This document shows, piece by piece, positions 13,393-23,339 of a stretch of 64,000 nt of DNA; position 1 is the stretch's first letter, and every line of letters begins with the position of its first letter. The stretch lies in NCBI RefSeq assembly GCF_001635685.1, contig NZ_LWFF01000306.1, positions 27,363 to 91,362 on the forward strand. The letters are read 5' to 3'. Position numbers and translations under genes: made by a program. Source of the DNA: Erythrobacter sp. HI0063. GTDB taxonomy: Bacteria; Pseudomonadota; Alphaproteobacteria; Sphingomonadales; Sphingomonadaceae. A model generated the notes under the pieces. The model saw only the letters and a program-made list of their open reading frames with translations, was not told the DNA's origin and ran no database searches.

Positions 13393-13970
13393 CGATGACG
13401 ACCAAGACCACTTCGCTCTCCACGACTGCCGCCCGCTGGGCGCTGGGCGGTTTCGCCGCCACGATCGCACTGATGGCGGGCATCCAGACGAACGCGCAGG
13501 CGATCGCAGGCCACAATTCCAACGCGCCGGTCGATTATGCCGCCAACCGGATCGAATTGCAGGATCGGCAGAACCGCGTGGTCCTGTCGGGCAATGTGGT
13601 GATCGAGCAGGCCGGATTGCGGCTGACCGCGGCGCGCACGCTGGTGAATTATTCGGACGCAGGCTCGCTCAGCATCCAGCGGATCATGGCGACTGGCGGC
13701 GTGGTAGTGACGCGCGGCAATGAGCGCGCAAGGGGCGACAACGCAGTCTACGATTTCAACCGCCGGATCATCACCATGGCCGGAAACGTCCGCCTCAATC
13801 GCGGCAGCGACACGCTTAACGGCGGAAGACTGGTGATCGACTTGAGAAGCGGCGTGTCGAGCGTCGACGGATCGGCCAGCGGCTCTTCCAGCGTGAGCGG
13901 CGCGGATGGGACCACCACGACCAATTCAGGCGGACGCGTGACGGGGACGTTCTCGGTCCCGGATAATTGA
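13389..13970 (+). CDS. lptA: LPS transport periplasmic protein LptA (OstA-like)
   Basis: 193 residues with a signal peptide (LGGFAATIALMAGIQTNAQA, cleaved after AQA). The OstA-like beta repeat follows: INRIELQDRQNRVVLSGNVV-type strands at about residues 55-75 and GDNAVYDFNRRIITMAGNVRL at about 115-135. LptA forms the periplasmic bridge carrying LPS to the outer membrane. The C-terminus is a low-complexity Ser/Gly/Thr tail. The GTG at 13389 overlaps the lptC stop and has GAGG upstream; ATG 13395 is an alternative. The next gene, holA, is convergent with a 4-base gap. Confidence 0.9.
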   Translation: MTMTTKTTSLSTTAARWALGGFAATIALMAGIQTNAQAIAGHNSNAPVDYAANRIELQDRQNRVVLSGNVVIEQAGLRLTAARTLVNYSDAGSLSIQRIMATGGVVVTRGNERARGDNAVYDFNRRIITMAGNVRLNRGSDTLNGGRLVIDLRSGVSSVDGSASGSSSVSGADGTTTTNSGGRVTGTFSVPDN

Positions 13971-13974
13971 GGCG

Positions 13975-15012
13975 TCAGCGCCGCCCTCGGCGCGCCATTC
14001 CTGCCAGCGCCTGCGACAGCAGCAGTTCCGCCGCCTGACTGTTCGCCAGAAGCTCGCGGTGCAATTCCACCAGCCGCGTCGTCAGCCTGTCGAGCCGCGC
14101 GCCCCGCCAGTAAGCGAGCTGGGTGCGGATATCGCGTTCTTCCTTGAAGAAGATGCCGAGCGAGGCCTTCTCGCCCCGATTGAGCTCGTCGAGATTCTGG
14201 CGTGGGCCGAGGCGGGCGGCGATCTTGGCGAGTTGCGCCGCGCGGCGTTCGAAGGCGAGTAGCAGGCCGACGGGATTGAGCGACACTTCGCGCATCCGCT
14301 TCAGCTCGCCCGCCAGTTTCGCCTGTTCGCCCGACAGCACTGCGTTGACGAGCGGCATGAACCCGTCCTCTTCGCTGCTTGCGCCGATCGCGTCGAGATC
14401 CTCCGCGCTCGCCTGGCGCGGAGCCTGCGGCGCGGCATCGAGATAGAGAGCGAGCTTGGTCACTTCCGACTGCGCCAGCCGCACGTCGAGGGCAGCGGCG
14501 CGCGCGATCCGCTGGGCCAGCGGGCCCGACAGAGTCACGCCCGCCGCATCGCCCATCGCGCGGACCTGATCGGTGACGCTTTCCAGATTGGGGGGATAGA
14601 ACATCGCCACCACCGCATCCTTGCGCTTTTCCAGCAGCTTGGCGGTGCGCGACTTGTCGGTGGCGGAAGTCGCGACGACGACGACCGGGCAGGCCTCGCC
14701 CGCGCCCATATCGCCCGTTTCGGTCAGAAGCTTGAGCGCGTCATGCGCTTCGTCCCCGGTAACGCGCGCATAGATATGGCGGGTGTCGCCGAACAGCGAG
14801 TTGGAACGCGCCTCGTCCCCCAGCAGCGCGGGATCGGCACGCAATTGCGCGCCCGCCATTTCCACTCGCTCGCCCGCTTCCGGCAGCATTCCGATCAAGG
14901 CCTGGGCCGCCGCCGAAGCGCCCGCCTCGTCCTGTCCGCAGAAAAAGAAGATACCGGCGGTGCGCGCCGCACCCGGTGCCTTGGCGGCGAAATCCTTCTG
15001 AGTGAGCTTCAC
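13975..15012 (-). CDS. holA: DNA polymerase III subunit delta
   Basis: 345 residues. The N-terminal AAA+-like domain has FFFCGQDEAGASAAAQALIG and SLFGDTRHIYARVTGDEA, then ESVTDQVRAMGDAAGVTL and the helical clamp-loader C-terminal part ending LLLSQALAGMARRGRR. The delta subunit opens the beta sliding clamp during loading. The GTG start at 15012 overlaps the lptE stop (GTGA), matching the lptE-holA coupling that is common in Gram-negative bacteria. Residues beyond this start in the same frame are shadow sequence. Confidence 0.93.
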   Translation of the reverse strand: MKLTQKDFAAKAPGAARTAGIFFFCGQDEAGASAAAQALIGMLPEAGERVEMAGAQLRADPALLGDEARSNSLFGDTRHIYARVTGDEAHDALKLLTETGDMGAGEACPVVVVATSATDKSRTAKLLEKRKDAVVAMFYPPNLESVTDQVRAMGDAAGVTLSGPLAQRIARAAALDVRLAQSEVTKLALYLDAAPQAPRQASAEDLDAIGASSEEDGFMPLVNAVLSGEQAKLAGELKRMREVSLNPVGLLLAFERRAAQLAKIAARLGPRQNLDELNRGEKASLGIFFKEERDIRTQLAYWRGARLDRLTTRLVELHRELLANSQAAELLLSQALAGMARRGRR

Positions 15013-15512
15013 TCGCCCGCTCGCGTGGTTCCTTCGCGCAATCGCAGGGCGACGCGCGTGACGATCCGGTCCGCGACCTCGCGCGAGAGGTTTTCGAGCG
15101 CGGTCTGTTCCGCCGCGATCACGGCATATTCGCTCGACACCACGTCGATCCCCGCATCGCTGCCCGCCGTCGCGTCGAGCAGGATTTCTCCGCTGGCGAT
15201 ATCGACCAATTGGTAACGCGCCCGCAGAGTCCGACGCTCGCGCGAAACCGTGTCGTCGCCCAGAATGCCGAGGCCTTCGAGCTGGTCGTCCAGCCGCACG
15301 TCTAGGCGATAGCGTGCCGCCGCATCGCTCGCCGCGCCAAACCTGTCGACCAGTTCGTTGCGCACCAGCCAGCCTGCACGACCGGGGATCGCGGGGACCT
15401 CCACCGCCGACAGGCCCCTTGCCACCGCGCCATTGCCCCCACCCGCATACATCGGCTGGAGGCCACATGCGGACAGAGCCACCAAGGCAAAAGAGGCGAA
15501 GAGCGCGCGCAT
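15009..15512 (-). CDS. lptE: LPS-assembly lipoprotein LptE
   Basis: 167 residues with a lipoprotein signal peptide: [20 protein letters not shown], with lipobox LSAC and lipidated Cys at about residue 16. The mature part has the LptE pattern of alternating strands (ERRTLRARYQLVDIASGEIL) and a long C-terminal helix (ENLSREVADRIVTRVALRL). LptE plugs the LptD barrel in the outer membrane and helps place LPS at the surface. It starts at 15512, one base overlapping the leuS stop (TGATG), and runs into holA. Confidence 0.9.
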   Translation of the reverse strand: MRALFASFALVALSACGLQPMYAGGGNGAVARGLSAVEVPAIPGRAGWLVRNELVDRFGAASDAAARYRLDVRLDDQLEGLGILGDDTVSRERRTLRARYQLVDIASGEILLDATAGSDAGIDVVSSEYAVIAAEQTALENLSREVADRIVTRVALRLREGTTRAGE

Positions 15513-18052
15513 CAGGTGACGATATTCACCAGTCTGTCGGGCACCACAATCACTTTGCGGATCGCCGCCCCATCGATCGAGCGCTGGACCTTCTCGCTCG
15601 CCAGCGCCAGCTTTTCGAGATCGTCCTTCGACGCACCCTTGGGCGCGGTCAGCGTGTCGCGCAATTTGCCCATGTGCTGGACCGCGATGGTGACTTCGTC
15701 CTCGACCAGCAGAGCGGGATCGACCGTGGGCCAGGCGGCATCGGCGACGAGACCGCTTTCGCCCAGCGCCGCCCACGCCTCTTCCGCCAGATGCGGCATC
15801 ATCGGCGCGACCAATTGCACCAGCGTGCGGATCGCGGCGCTGCGACTTGCCGAGGGTGCGGCCTTCTCCACCGCGCCGGTCAATTCGTAGATCCGCGCCA
15901 CCGCCTTGTTGAAGCCGAGCGATTCGACGTCCGATGCCACCGCTGCGATCGTTTGGTGCGTCTTGCGGTCGAGCGGCTTGTCCACGCCACTCGCTGCCCC
16001 GTCGAACTGACCGAACAGGCGCCACAGGCGGTGGACGAAGCGCGAGCAGCCTTCGATCCCCGCTTCCGACCATGGCAGATCGCGCTCGGGCGGGCTGTCG
16101 CTGAGCATGAACCAGCGCACCGCATCCGCGCCGTAGCGATCGACGATCGTATCGGGATCGACGACGTTTTTCTTCGACTTCGACATCTTGATAACGCGGC
16201 CGAGCGCAAGCGGCGATCCGTCGGCCTTCAATATCGCGGTGTCGGTGCGGCGCTCCACTTCGTCGGGCGCGAAATAGAGGACGCGCCCCTTCTCGTCCGC
16301 GCGCTCATACGTCTCGTGCGTCACCATCCCTTGCGTGAACAGCGAAGCGAAGGGCTCGGTCACGTCGATCAAGCCGATGCGATTGAGCGCACGCGTCCAG
16401 AAGCGGGCGTAGAGCAGGTGCAGGATCGCGTGCTCGATCCCGCCGATATATTGTTCGACCGGCAGCCATTTGGCGATCTCGTCGCGGTCGAACGGCTTAT
16501 CCGTGGGCTGACTGGCGAAGCGCAGGAAATACCAGCTCGAATCGACGAACGTGTCGAGCGTGTCGGTCTCGCGTACGGCCTTGCCGCCGCATCCGGGGCA
16601 ATCGACATGCTTCCAGCTTTCGTGCCGTTCGAGCGGATTGCCGGGCGTCTGAAAATCGACATCCTCTGGCAGAACGATCGGCAGGCTGGACTTCGGCGCC
16701 GGAACGACGCCGCACGCACCGCAATGGATGAAGGGGATCGGCGTCCCCCAATAGCGCTGGCGCGAAACGCCCCAGTCGCGCAGGCGCCAGACGGTCTTGC
16801 CCTCGCCGCGACCCTGTTGCTCGATCCGCGAGATGATTTCGCGCTTGGCATCCTCCACGCTCATTCCGTCGAGGAAGTCGGAATTGACGATTACGCCCTC
16901 TCCGCTTTCCGCCTCGCCCTCGAACGTCTTGTCGGCCTCGGCGGCACTCGCCGCGACGACGCGCGGGATCGGGAGATCGTATTTGGTGGCGAATTCGAAG
17001 TCACGCTGGTCGTGGCCGGGCACGCCCATCACCGCGCCGGTGCCGTATCCCATCAGCACGAAATTCGCGATATAGACGGGCAGGTCCGCGCCGGTGAACG
17101 GGTGTTTCGCGGTGAGGCCCGTATCGAAGCCGAGCTTTTCCGCCGTCTCCAGCTCCGCCGCGGTCGTCCCGCCCTTCTTGCACAGAGCGATGAAATCGCG
17201 CGCCGCGTCAGTGTCGAGCGCCTGGGCCACCGGGTGATCGGCGGCGACGGCGACGAAGCTCGCGCCGAAGATAGTATCAGGTCGGGTCGAATAGACCGCC
17301 AGCCTGCCACCGTCCGAAAGGTCGAAACTGAATTCCAGCCCCTGCGACTTGCCGATCCAGTTTTCCTGCATCAGCCGCACCTTGTCGGGCCAGTTTTCGA
17401 GACCCTCCAGCCCTTCGAGCAATTCCTCGGCGAAGTCGGTGATCTTCAGGAACCACTGCGACAATTTGCGTTTCTCGACTTCCGCGCCGCTGCGCCAGCC
17501 CTTGCCGTCGATCACTTGTTCGTTGGCGAGCACGGTCATATCGACCGGGTCCCAATTGACCTCGCTCTCCTTACGATAGACGAGGCCCGCTTCGTACAGG
17601 TCGATGAACAGCGCCTGCTCGTGGCCGTAATAGTCGGGCTCGCAGGTCGCCAGCTCACGACTCCAGTCGAGGGCGAAGCCGAGGCGCTTCAGCTGCGCCT
17701 TCATGTGTTCGATATTGTCGCGGGTCCAGCCGCCGGGATGGACGCCCTTTTCCATCGCGGCGTTTTCCGCCGGCATACCGAACGCGTCCCAGCCCATCGG
17801 ATGCAACACTTCGTGCCCGGTCGCCTTCTTGTAGCGCGCGAGCACGTCGCCCATCGTGTAATTGCGGACATGGCCGATATGAATGCGCCCGCTGGGATAG
17901 GGGAACATCTCGAGCACATAGCTCTTCGGCTTGTCGCTATTACTGTCGGCGCGGAAGGTTTGCGCCTCGTCCCATGCGGCCTGCCACTTGGTATCAGCCT
18001 GCGCGGGATCGAAGGGCGCCGTATGCCCCTGCCCGGTGCCCGTATCGTTCAT
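15512..18052 (-). CDS. leuS: Leucyl-tRNA synthetase
   Basis: 846 residues, class I synthetase. The HIGH-type motif is [17 protein letters not shown] at about residue 50. The CP1 editing domain has SEKV-like threonine-rich regions around residues 240-330, including [13 protein letters not shown]. The zinc ribbon cysteines are visible around residues 450-500 (HCGACG and DCPGCGGK). The KMSKS loop is [13 protein letters not shown] at about residue 620. It charges tRNA-Leu with leucine. It is the second gene of an operon DUF3576-leuS-lptE-holA, with gaps or overlaps of +31, -1 and -4 bases. Confidence 0.98.
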   Translation of the reverse strand: MNDTGTGQGHTAPFDPAQADTKWQAAWDEAQTFRADSNSDKPKSYVLEMFPYPSGRIHIGHVRNYTMGDVLARYKKATGHEVLHPMGWDAFGMPAENAAMEKGVHPGGWTRDNIEHMKAQLKRLGFALDWSRELATCEPDYYGHEQALFIDLYEAGLVYRKESEVNWDPVDMTVLANEQVIDGKGWRSGAEVEKRKLSQWFLKITDFAEELLEGLEGLENWPDKVRLMQENWIGKSQGLEFSFDLSDGGRLAVYSTRPDTIFGASFVAVAADHPVAQALDTDAARDFIALCKKGGTTAAELETAEKLGFDTGLTAKHPFTGADLPVYIANFVLMGYGTGAVMGVPGHDQRDFEFATKYDLPIPRVVAASAAEADKTFEGEAESGEGVIVNSDFLDGMSVEDAKREIISRIEQQGRGEGKTVWRLRDWGVSRQRYWGTPIPFIHCGACGVVPAPKSSLPIVLPEDVDFQTPGNPLERHESWKHVDCPGCGGKAVRETDTLDTFVDSSWYFLRFASQPTDKPFDRDEIAKWLPVEQYIGGIEHAILHLLYARFWTRALNRIGLIDVTEPFASLFTQGMVTHETYERADEKGRVLYFAPDEVERRTDTAILKADGSPLALGRVIKMSKSKKNVVDPDTIVDRYGADAVRWFMLSDSPPERDLPWSEAGIEGCSRFVHRLWRLFGQFDGAASGVDKPLDRKTHQTIAAVASDVESLGFNKAVARIYELTGAVEKAAPSASRSAAIRTLVQLVAPMMPHLAEEAWAALGESGLVADAAWPTVDPALLVEDEVTIAVQHMGKLRDTLTAPKGASKDDLEKLALASEKVQRSIDGAAIRKVIVVPDRLVNIVT

Positions 18053-18083
18053 CGCGTGCCCCTGCGAGTTCTAGTGCGAGGTT

Positions 18084-18536
18084 TCAGCCGGCGATCGTCT
18101 GGCGGCGGAATTCGCGCGCCTTCGTCAGGATGATGTCTTCCAGCTTCTGGACCGTGGCGGCCTGAACCGGCGCATCGACCCAGCTATTGCCCTGTGCGAC
18201 CTGGCGGCTGGCGGCGACGCGCAGCGCATCGGCGCGCAGATCGGTGTCGAGGATGGTGACGGTCATCTTGACCCGCTCGCCGGGATTGGACGGATTGGCA
18301 TACCAGTCGGTCACGATCACGCCGCCCGCGCTGTCCGCCTGGAGCAGCGGCGCGAAGCTCACCGTTTCGAGCGCGGCGCGCCACAGATAGCTGTTCACCC
18401 CGATGGTGTTGACCTGCGCCGCGGCGAGATCGGCGACCGGACGGTCACGTCCGCCGCAGGCGGCGAGCGCCGCGGTGGTGCCCAGCAGCAGAGCGGCGCG
18501 GGCGAGAATGCGGGGAGAGGCGAAGGGACGGGTCAT
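18084..18536 (-). CDS. DUF3576 lipoprotein
   Basis: 150 residues with a lipoprotein signal (LARAALLLGTTAALAACGG, lipobox LAAC). The mature domain has NTIGVNSYLWRAALETVSFAPL and VIVTDWYANPSNPGERVK, the DUF3576 signature found in alphaproteobacteria immediately upstream of leuS and lptE. Its biochemical role is not known to me; genomic position beside LptE suggests an envelope function. The ATG at 18536 is the start of the signal peptide; the longer in-frame ORF upstream is not conserved-looking. Confidence 0.9.
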   Translation of the reverse strand: MTRPFASPRILARAALLLGTTAALAACGGRDRPVADLAAAQVNTIGVNSYLWRAALETVSFAPLLQADSAGGVIVTDWYANPSNPGERVKMTVTILDTDLRADALRVAASRQVAQGNSWVDAPVQAATVQKLEDIILTKAREFRRQTIAG

Positions 18537-18971
18537 GCTGATCCTTGGTCTGTCGGTCGGACGCTTTTGAGACCCGGGCTCTATAGCCGGGGTGGCGAGG
18601 GGAGCAAGCTTTGGGGCGCACGCATCGTTGAGCGCAGGCATGCTTTCATGACCCGTATCGCCGTGAACCGATTGTGAATTTCGCTGCCCGGCAACTTCCG
18701 AACGACTCGCAATTCCTATCCGTTTTCCGGCACCGGTCCGCTGCGACCTGTTGAACCCACGCAACACCTTGGGCGCCATGTAGCTGCCGTTAAAGGATTC
18801 GGCTGGCGGTGTGCGACGGGGCTTCCTATCCAACGAGTCGCAAAGGATTGCCGGGCAAGGGTTTTTAAGGAACCGTTCAGCCCTCCCGGCGTCTAAGCCA
18901 ATGGTGCCTGAAATTTCGCCGATGGCGGATCAAATTCGGGTAACGGGGCCATCGGGGTGGAGAGAAGAACC
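18537..18971. other. 435-base divergent intergenic region
   Basis: No coding region with a convincing start or codon bias is visible on either strand here. It lies between two divergent genes and must contain their promoters. The related segments CTGCCCGGCAAC (near 18690) and TTGCCGGGCAAG (near 18850) form an imperfect inverted pair, and GAACGACTCGCAA and CAACGAGTCGCAA are two similar 13-base words. These may be regulatory half-sites, but I cannot assign them. Confidence 0.4.
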
Positions 18972-19754
18972 GTGACGAGCAAGCGGCATGGCAGCACCGG
19001 CAAGGGACGTTTCGGTCCCGCTGTGCTCGTGGCCGCAGGACTCGGTCTCGCGCTCCCCGCCGCTGCCGCGCTCGCCGTCGGCCAGGCGTCTGTGGCGCAC
19101 AGCGCGTCCCTCTCCGACGAATCGCTCGAATTCCTGCCTTTCACGCCCGCACGACTCGATCCGGGTCTGGTTCGCGAAGTCGCGTCCACCATCGGTGTCG
19201 ATGCTTTGCGGTTCACGCCCGCCGCCCGCCCGGCTCGCAAGGATCGCACTCTGACCGTGGCAGTGCGCGTCGACGATGCGACCGCCCGCGCCATTTCGGT
19301 GCGCAAGCCGCTGGAGCGCGTGAGCGAGGCGGGCATCGGTATGGGCAGCGGCATCGGATCCGTCGCGGTAGAACCTACTCGCTACAATCTCGGCATTGCG
19401 CGCGGGTATCAGGGCTTCGCTCAGCCGAAGCCGGTCGATCTGCCTGTCGGCGTTCGCGACCTGACCATGCCCGATCTCGAGCGGTTCTCGCTTGAATCCG
19501 GCGGCAAGGACAAGCCCGACCGCTTCCAGCCGCGCGTTGCGCTCGAATCGGCGCAGCCCAGCGGCCCGGTGCCGCGCGCATCGGGATCGCGCAGCGGGCG
19601 GAGCGTCGATGTGGGCGGTGCCTATCGGGTGGTCGGCAATCTCAACGTGACCGCAGGCGTCCGCCTTTCGCAGGAAAGCGACCGCCTCACTCCGCTGACC
19701 GACGGTGTCGAAGACAGCCAGGCGGTTTACGTCGGGACGCAGCTGCGTTTCTGA
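18972..19754 (+). CDS. Exported hypothetical protein with a beta-rich C-terminus
   Basis: 260 residues from a GTG at 18972, with GGAGAGAAG upstream. The N-terminus is basic and then hydrophobic (FGPAVLVAAGLGLALPAAAA), a signal peptide likely cleaved before residue 40. The middle is rich in Pro and Arg. The last 45 residues (YRVVGNLNVTAGVRLSQ, then QAVYVGTQLRF) look like a pair of amphipathic strands ending in a terminal Phe, as outer-membrane barrels do, but the protein is too short in strand content for me to call a barrel. No family recognised. The preceding 435-base leader is long, which may indicate regulated expression. Confidence 0.6.
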   Translation: MTSKRHGSTGKGRFGPAVLVAAGLGLALPAAAALAVGQASVAHSASLSDESLEFLPFTPARLDPGLVREVASTIGVDALRFTPAARPARKDRTLTVAVRVDDATARAISVRKPLERVSEAGIGMGSGIGSVAVEPTRYNLGIARGYQGFAQPKPVDLPVGVRDLTMPDLERFSLESGGKDKPDRFQPRVALESAQPSGPVPRASGSRSGRSVDVGGAYRVVGNLNVTAGVRLSQESDRLTPLTDGVEDSQAVYVGTQLRF

Positions 19755-19802
19755 CCTGACGCTTCTTGCGTCCGGTCCGCGATTTGGGCCGCTAATTTTT
19801 CG

Positions 19803-19814
19803 AAATACGTATTT
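19803..19814. promoter_or_regulatory. 12-base perfect palindrome AAATACGTATTT upstream of phaB
   Basis: A self-complementary 12-mer in a short AT-rich island, about 113 bases before the phaB ATG and 49 bases after the previous stop. It could be an operator or part of the phaB promoter. AT-rich palindromes of this size are uncommon in such GC-rich sequence, but function is not shown. Confidence 0.3.
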
Positions 19815-19927
19815 ATCCGGCTCCGCGCGACAATCCCGGTTGTGACGTGCGCGCGCCTGCGCCTAAGGTCTTCCTGACGCTACGGAAATGCAAGGCCGAC
19901 GGCCTCGTACAGCAAGGGAGAGCGCGA

Positions 19928-20650
19928 ATGGGAAGAGTGGCCATTGTAACGGGCGGAACGCGCGGCATCGGCAAGGCGATCTGCGAGCATCTTCGCGAGG
20001 ACGGCTTCACCGTCGTCGCCAATTACGCAGGCAATTCAGAAGCCGCGCAACGCTTTACCGACGAGACCGGGATCAAGGCCTATCGCTTCGACGTGGGCGA
20101 TCACGAGGCGGTGATCGAAGGCTGCAAGCAGATCGAAAGCGAAGTCGGCCCGATCGACGCGGTGGTCAACAATGCCGGCATCACGCGCGACGGCACGCTG
20201 CTGAAAATGACCTACGAGGACTGGCAGGATGTGATGCGCATCAATCTCGGCGGCTGCTTCAACCTCGCCAAGGCGACCTTCGAAGGGATGAAGGAGCGTG
20301 GCTGGGGCCGGATCGTTAATATCGGCTCGATCAACGGCCAGGCCGGACAATACGGCCAGGTGAACTACGCTGCGGCCAAATCCGGCATTCACGGCTTCAC
20401 CAAGGCGCTCGCGCAGGAAGGCGCGCGCTACAAGATCACCGTCAACGCGATCGCGCCCGGCTATATCGACACAGACATGGTCGCCGCCGTGCCCGAACCG
20501 GTGCTGGAAAAGATCGTCGCCAAGATCCCGGTCGGCCGCCTCGGCCAAGCGAGCGAAATCGCGCGCGGCGTGAGCTTCCTGTGCAGCGAGGAAGCGGGCT
20601 TCGTCACCGGATCGACCATGAGCATAAACGGCGGCCAGCATATGTATTGA
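19928..20650 (+). CDS. phaB: Acetoacetyl-CoA reductase (short-chain dehydrogenase)
   Basis: 240 residues, a classical SDR. The cofactor motif is TGGTRGIGKAI at about residue 8, NNAG follows at about residue 83, and the catalytic Ser-Tyr-Lys lies in NIGSINGQAGQYGQVNYAAAK at about residues 135-155. The overall match, including CFNLAKATFEGMKERGWGRI and the ending SINGGQHMY, is that of PhaB/PhbB, which reduces acetoacetyl-CoA to (R)-3-hydroxybutyryl-CoA for polyhydroxyalkanoate synthesis. AAGGGAGAG provides a strong ribosome binding site. No phaA or phaC is in the window, so the gene is alone here; a FabG-like role cannot be excluded. Confidence 0.88.
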   Translation: MGRVAIVTGGTRGIGKAICEHLREDGFTVVANYAGNSEAAQRFTDETGIKAYRFDVGDHEAVIEGCKQIESEVGPIDAVVNNAGITRDGTLLKMTYEDWQDVMRINLGGCFNLAKATFEGMKERGWGRIVNIGSINGQAGQYGQVNYAAAKSGIHGFTKALAQEGARYKITVNAIAPGYIDTDMVAAVPEPVLEKIVAKIPVGRLGQASEIARGVSFLCSEEAGFVTGSTMSINGGQHMY

Positions 20651-20782
20651 CGATGGCAGGCGAGCAGGCCCGCCCTGCTCGCCGCTGGCGCCACCGGCGC
20701 CAGCCATCGGCTCGGCCAGCCGGTCGGCGGGCCTGGCCCGTCGAGCCGGTCTGACGTCAGGGCGGCGGCTTCGCCGTCGCCC
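20651..20782. terminator. Cluster of stable hairpins between convergent genes
   Basis: Starting right after the phaB stop codon there are consecutive perfect stems: GGCGAGCAGG (20659-20668) with CCTGCTCGCC (20674-20683); GCTGGCGCC (20684-20692) with GGCGCCAGC (20696-20704); and an outer closing pair CGATGG (20651) with CCATCG (20704-20709), which together can form a three-way junction. A fourth stem, GGGCGGCGGC (20760-20769) with GCCGTCGCCC (20773-20782), runs into the end of the opposite gene. There is no T-tract, so it is either a factor-assisted terminator or a REP-like element. Confidence 0.55.
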
Positions 20783-21762
20783 TATCGCTCCGTGGTCCCC
20801 GGACCGCCCCCCGCCCGCTCCGGCATGTCCGAATCGGGCGCCATCGGATCGACGCAGACTCGCGCCATGAGCGGCAAATGATCCGATCCGACATCCTCGC
20901 CGATCTCCAGCCGCTCCACCTTCACGCCGTCCTTCACCATGATCTGGTCGAGCGGCCATCCCAGCCAGGCGTAATCCGCCGGAAAGCTTGCAAAGCTGCC
21001 GCGCCCCGCACGCGGGTCGAGGAAGTTGCCTTCCTCGCGAAACCGTTCGGTCGTACGCGACCAGGGAACGTCGTTGAAATCGCCGATCGCGAGCACGTTG
21101 CCGATCCCGTCTGGCGTCTTCGCGCCGGCGCGGGCGATATTGGCATCGCGCTGCTGGGTGTTCTCGCCGGGACGCGGCGGGCGTGGATGCAGGCCGACCA
21201 GTTCGAAGCGCGCTCCATCTCCCATCCGCAAAGTGGCGTAGAGCGTAGGCGTGTTGCTGGAGGTGTTCGCCACCATCCGCGCCCGCTCGACCTCCAGATT
21301 GGTGGCGAAAATCATCCCGTAGGTGTTCTCAAGCGGCCGGGCCAGGCGATAGCCATAGCGCGCCAGCTGCGGTTCGAGCGCACGCAGCCAGTCGCCATTC
21401 GTTTCCATCAGCAACAGGATATCGGGCCGGGTTCGCTCGATCAGCGAGGCGGTGCGCGCATAGTCCTCGTTCGACTGAAGGACATTGAAAGAAAGAACCT
21501 CGGCGCAACTCATCCCGCTCACCTCGTCCGGCAGCGGCACCTGCGTGGAGGCAAGCGCCGTATAGGGCCACATACGCGCCAGATTGATGACTGCGCTGGC
21601 TGCGAACAGTCCCACCGCAATCCATTTGCCCCGCCCGGCGAACAGCGCGGCCAGCACGCCCAGAAGGGCCGCAAGATAGATCGCAGGCTCGCGCACGAAG
21701 TCAAGCATGCGCACGATCCCGCGATTGGTCGGCCACAAGGATACCAGCGCGAGCGCCAGCAT
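20782..21762 (-). CDS. Endonuclease/exonuclease/phosphatase (EEP) family membrane protein
   Basis: At least 326 residues. The N-terminal part has two or three hydrophobic segments (EPAIYLAALLGVLAALFAG, then WIAVGLFAASAVINLARMW). The EEP domain follows with its ordered catalytic motifs: SFNVLQSN (Asn), LLMETNGDW (Glu), VGLHPRPP (His), AIGDFNDVPWS (Asp/Asn) and GSDHLPL (Asp-His). The domain should face the periplasm and hydrolyse a phosphodiester substrate that I cannot name. The first in-frame canonical start is ATG 21762, but this cuts the first membrane helix in half; an in-frame ATC at 21813 with AGGGGGA seven bases upstream would restore it. The gene is divergent from fumC. Confidence 0.8.
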   Translation of the reverse strand: MLALALVSLWPTNRGIVRMLDFVREPAIYLAALLGVLAALFAGRGKWIAVGLFAASAVINLARMWPYTALASTQVPLPDEVSGMSCAEVLSFNVLQSNEDYARTASLIERTRPDILLLMETNGDWLRALEPQLARYGYRLARPLENTYGMIFATNLEVERARMVANTSSNTPTLYATLRMGDGARFELVGLHPRPPRPGENTQQRDANIARAGAKTPDGIGNVLAIGDFNDVPWSRTTERFREEGNFLDPRAGRGSFASFPADYAWLGWPLDQIMVKDGVKVERLEIGEDVGSDHLPLMARVCVDPMAPDSDMPERAGGGPGTTER

Positions 21763-21833
21763 GATTGCGGCGAACCCGATGGCGATTTTCGCTCCGGTAT
21801 CGATCTTACGGATGTCTGCGTCCCCCTAATGAC

Positions 21834-21896
21834 TAGGGCTCCCTAACGAGACACGCCCGAACGGTCCATCGCCGTGAATTCAGGACCGTCCGGGCG
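21834..21896. promoter_or_regulatory. Inverted repeats in the fumC / EEP divergent promoter region
   Basis: TAGGGctCCCTA lies at 21834-21845. A longer dyad follows: CGCCCGAACGGTCC (21854-21867) pairs with GGACCGTCCGGGCG (21883-21896) with one mismatch across a 15-base spacer. Both lie between the divergent genes, the second ending about 45 bases before the fumC ATG. They could be an operator or a leader hairpin in the fumC mRNA. Confidence 0.4.
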
Positions 21897-21941
21897 CACG
21901 CGTCGTTGGTGTCATGAATCACGACGAAAAGGATCGCCCGA

Positions 21942-23339
<1,398 letters not shown>

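Noticed and set aside
15314..18133. 939-residue plus-strand ORF opposite leuS
   Set aside because: Antisense frame of leuS, with no domain and a composition rich in Arg, His and Asp; leuS is complete.
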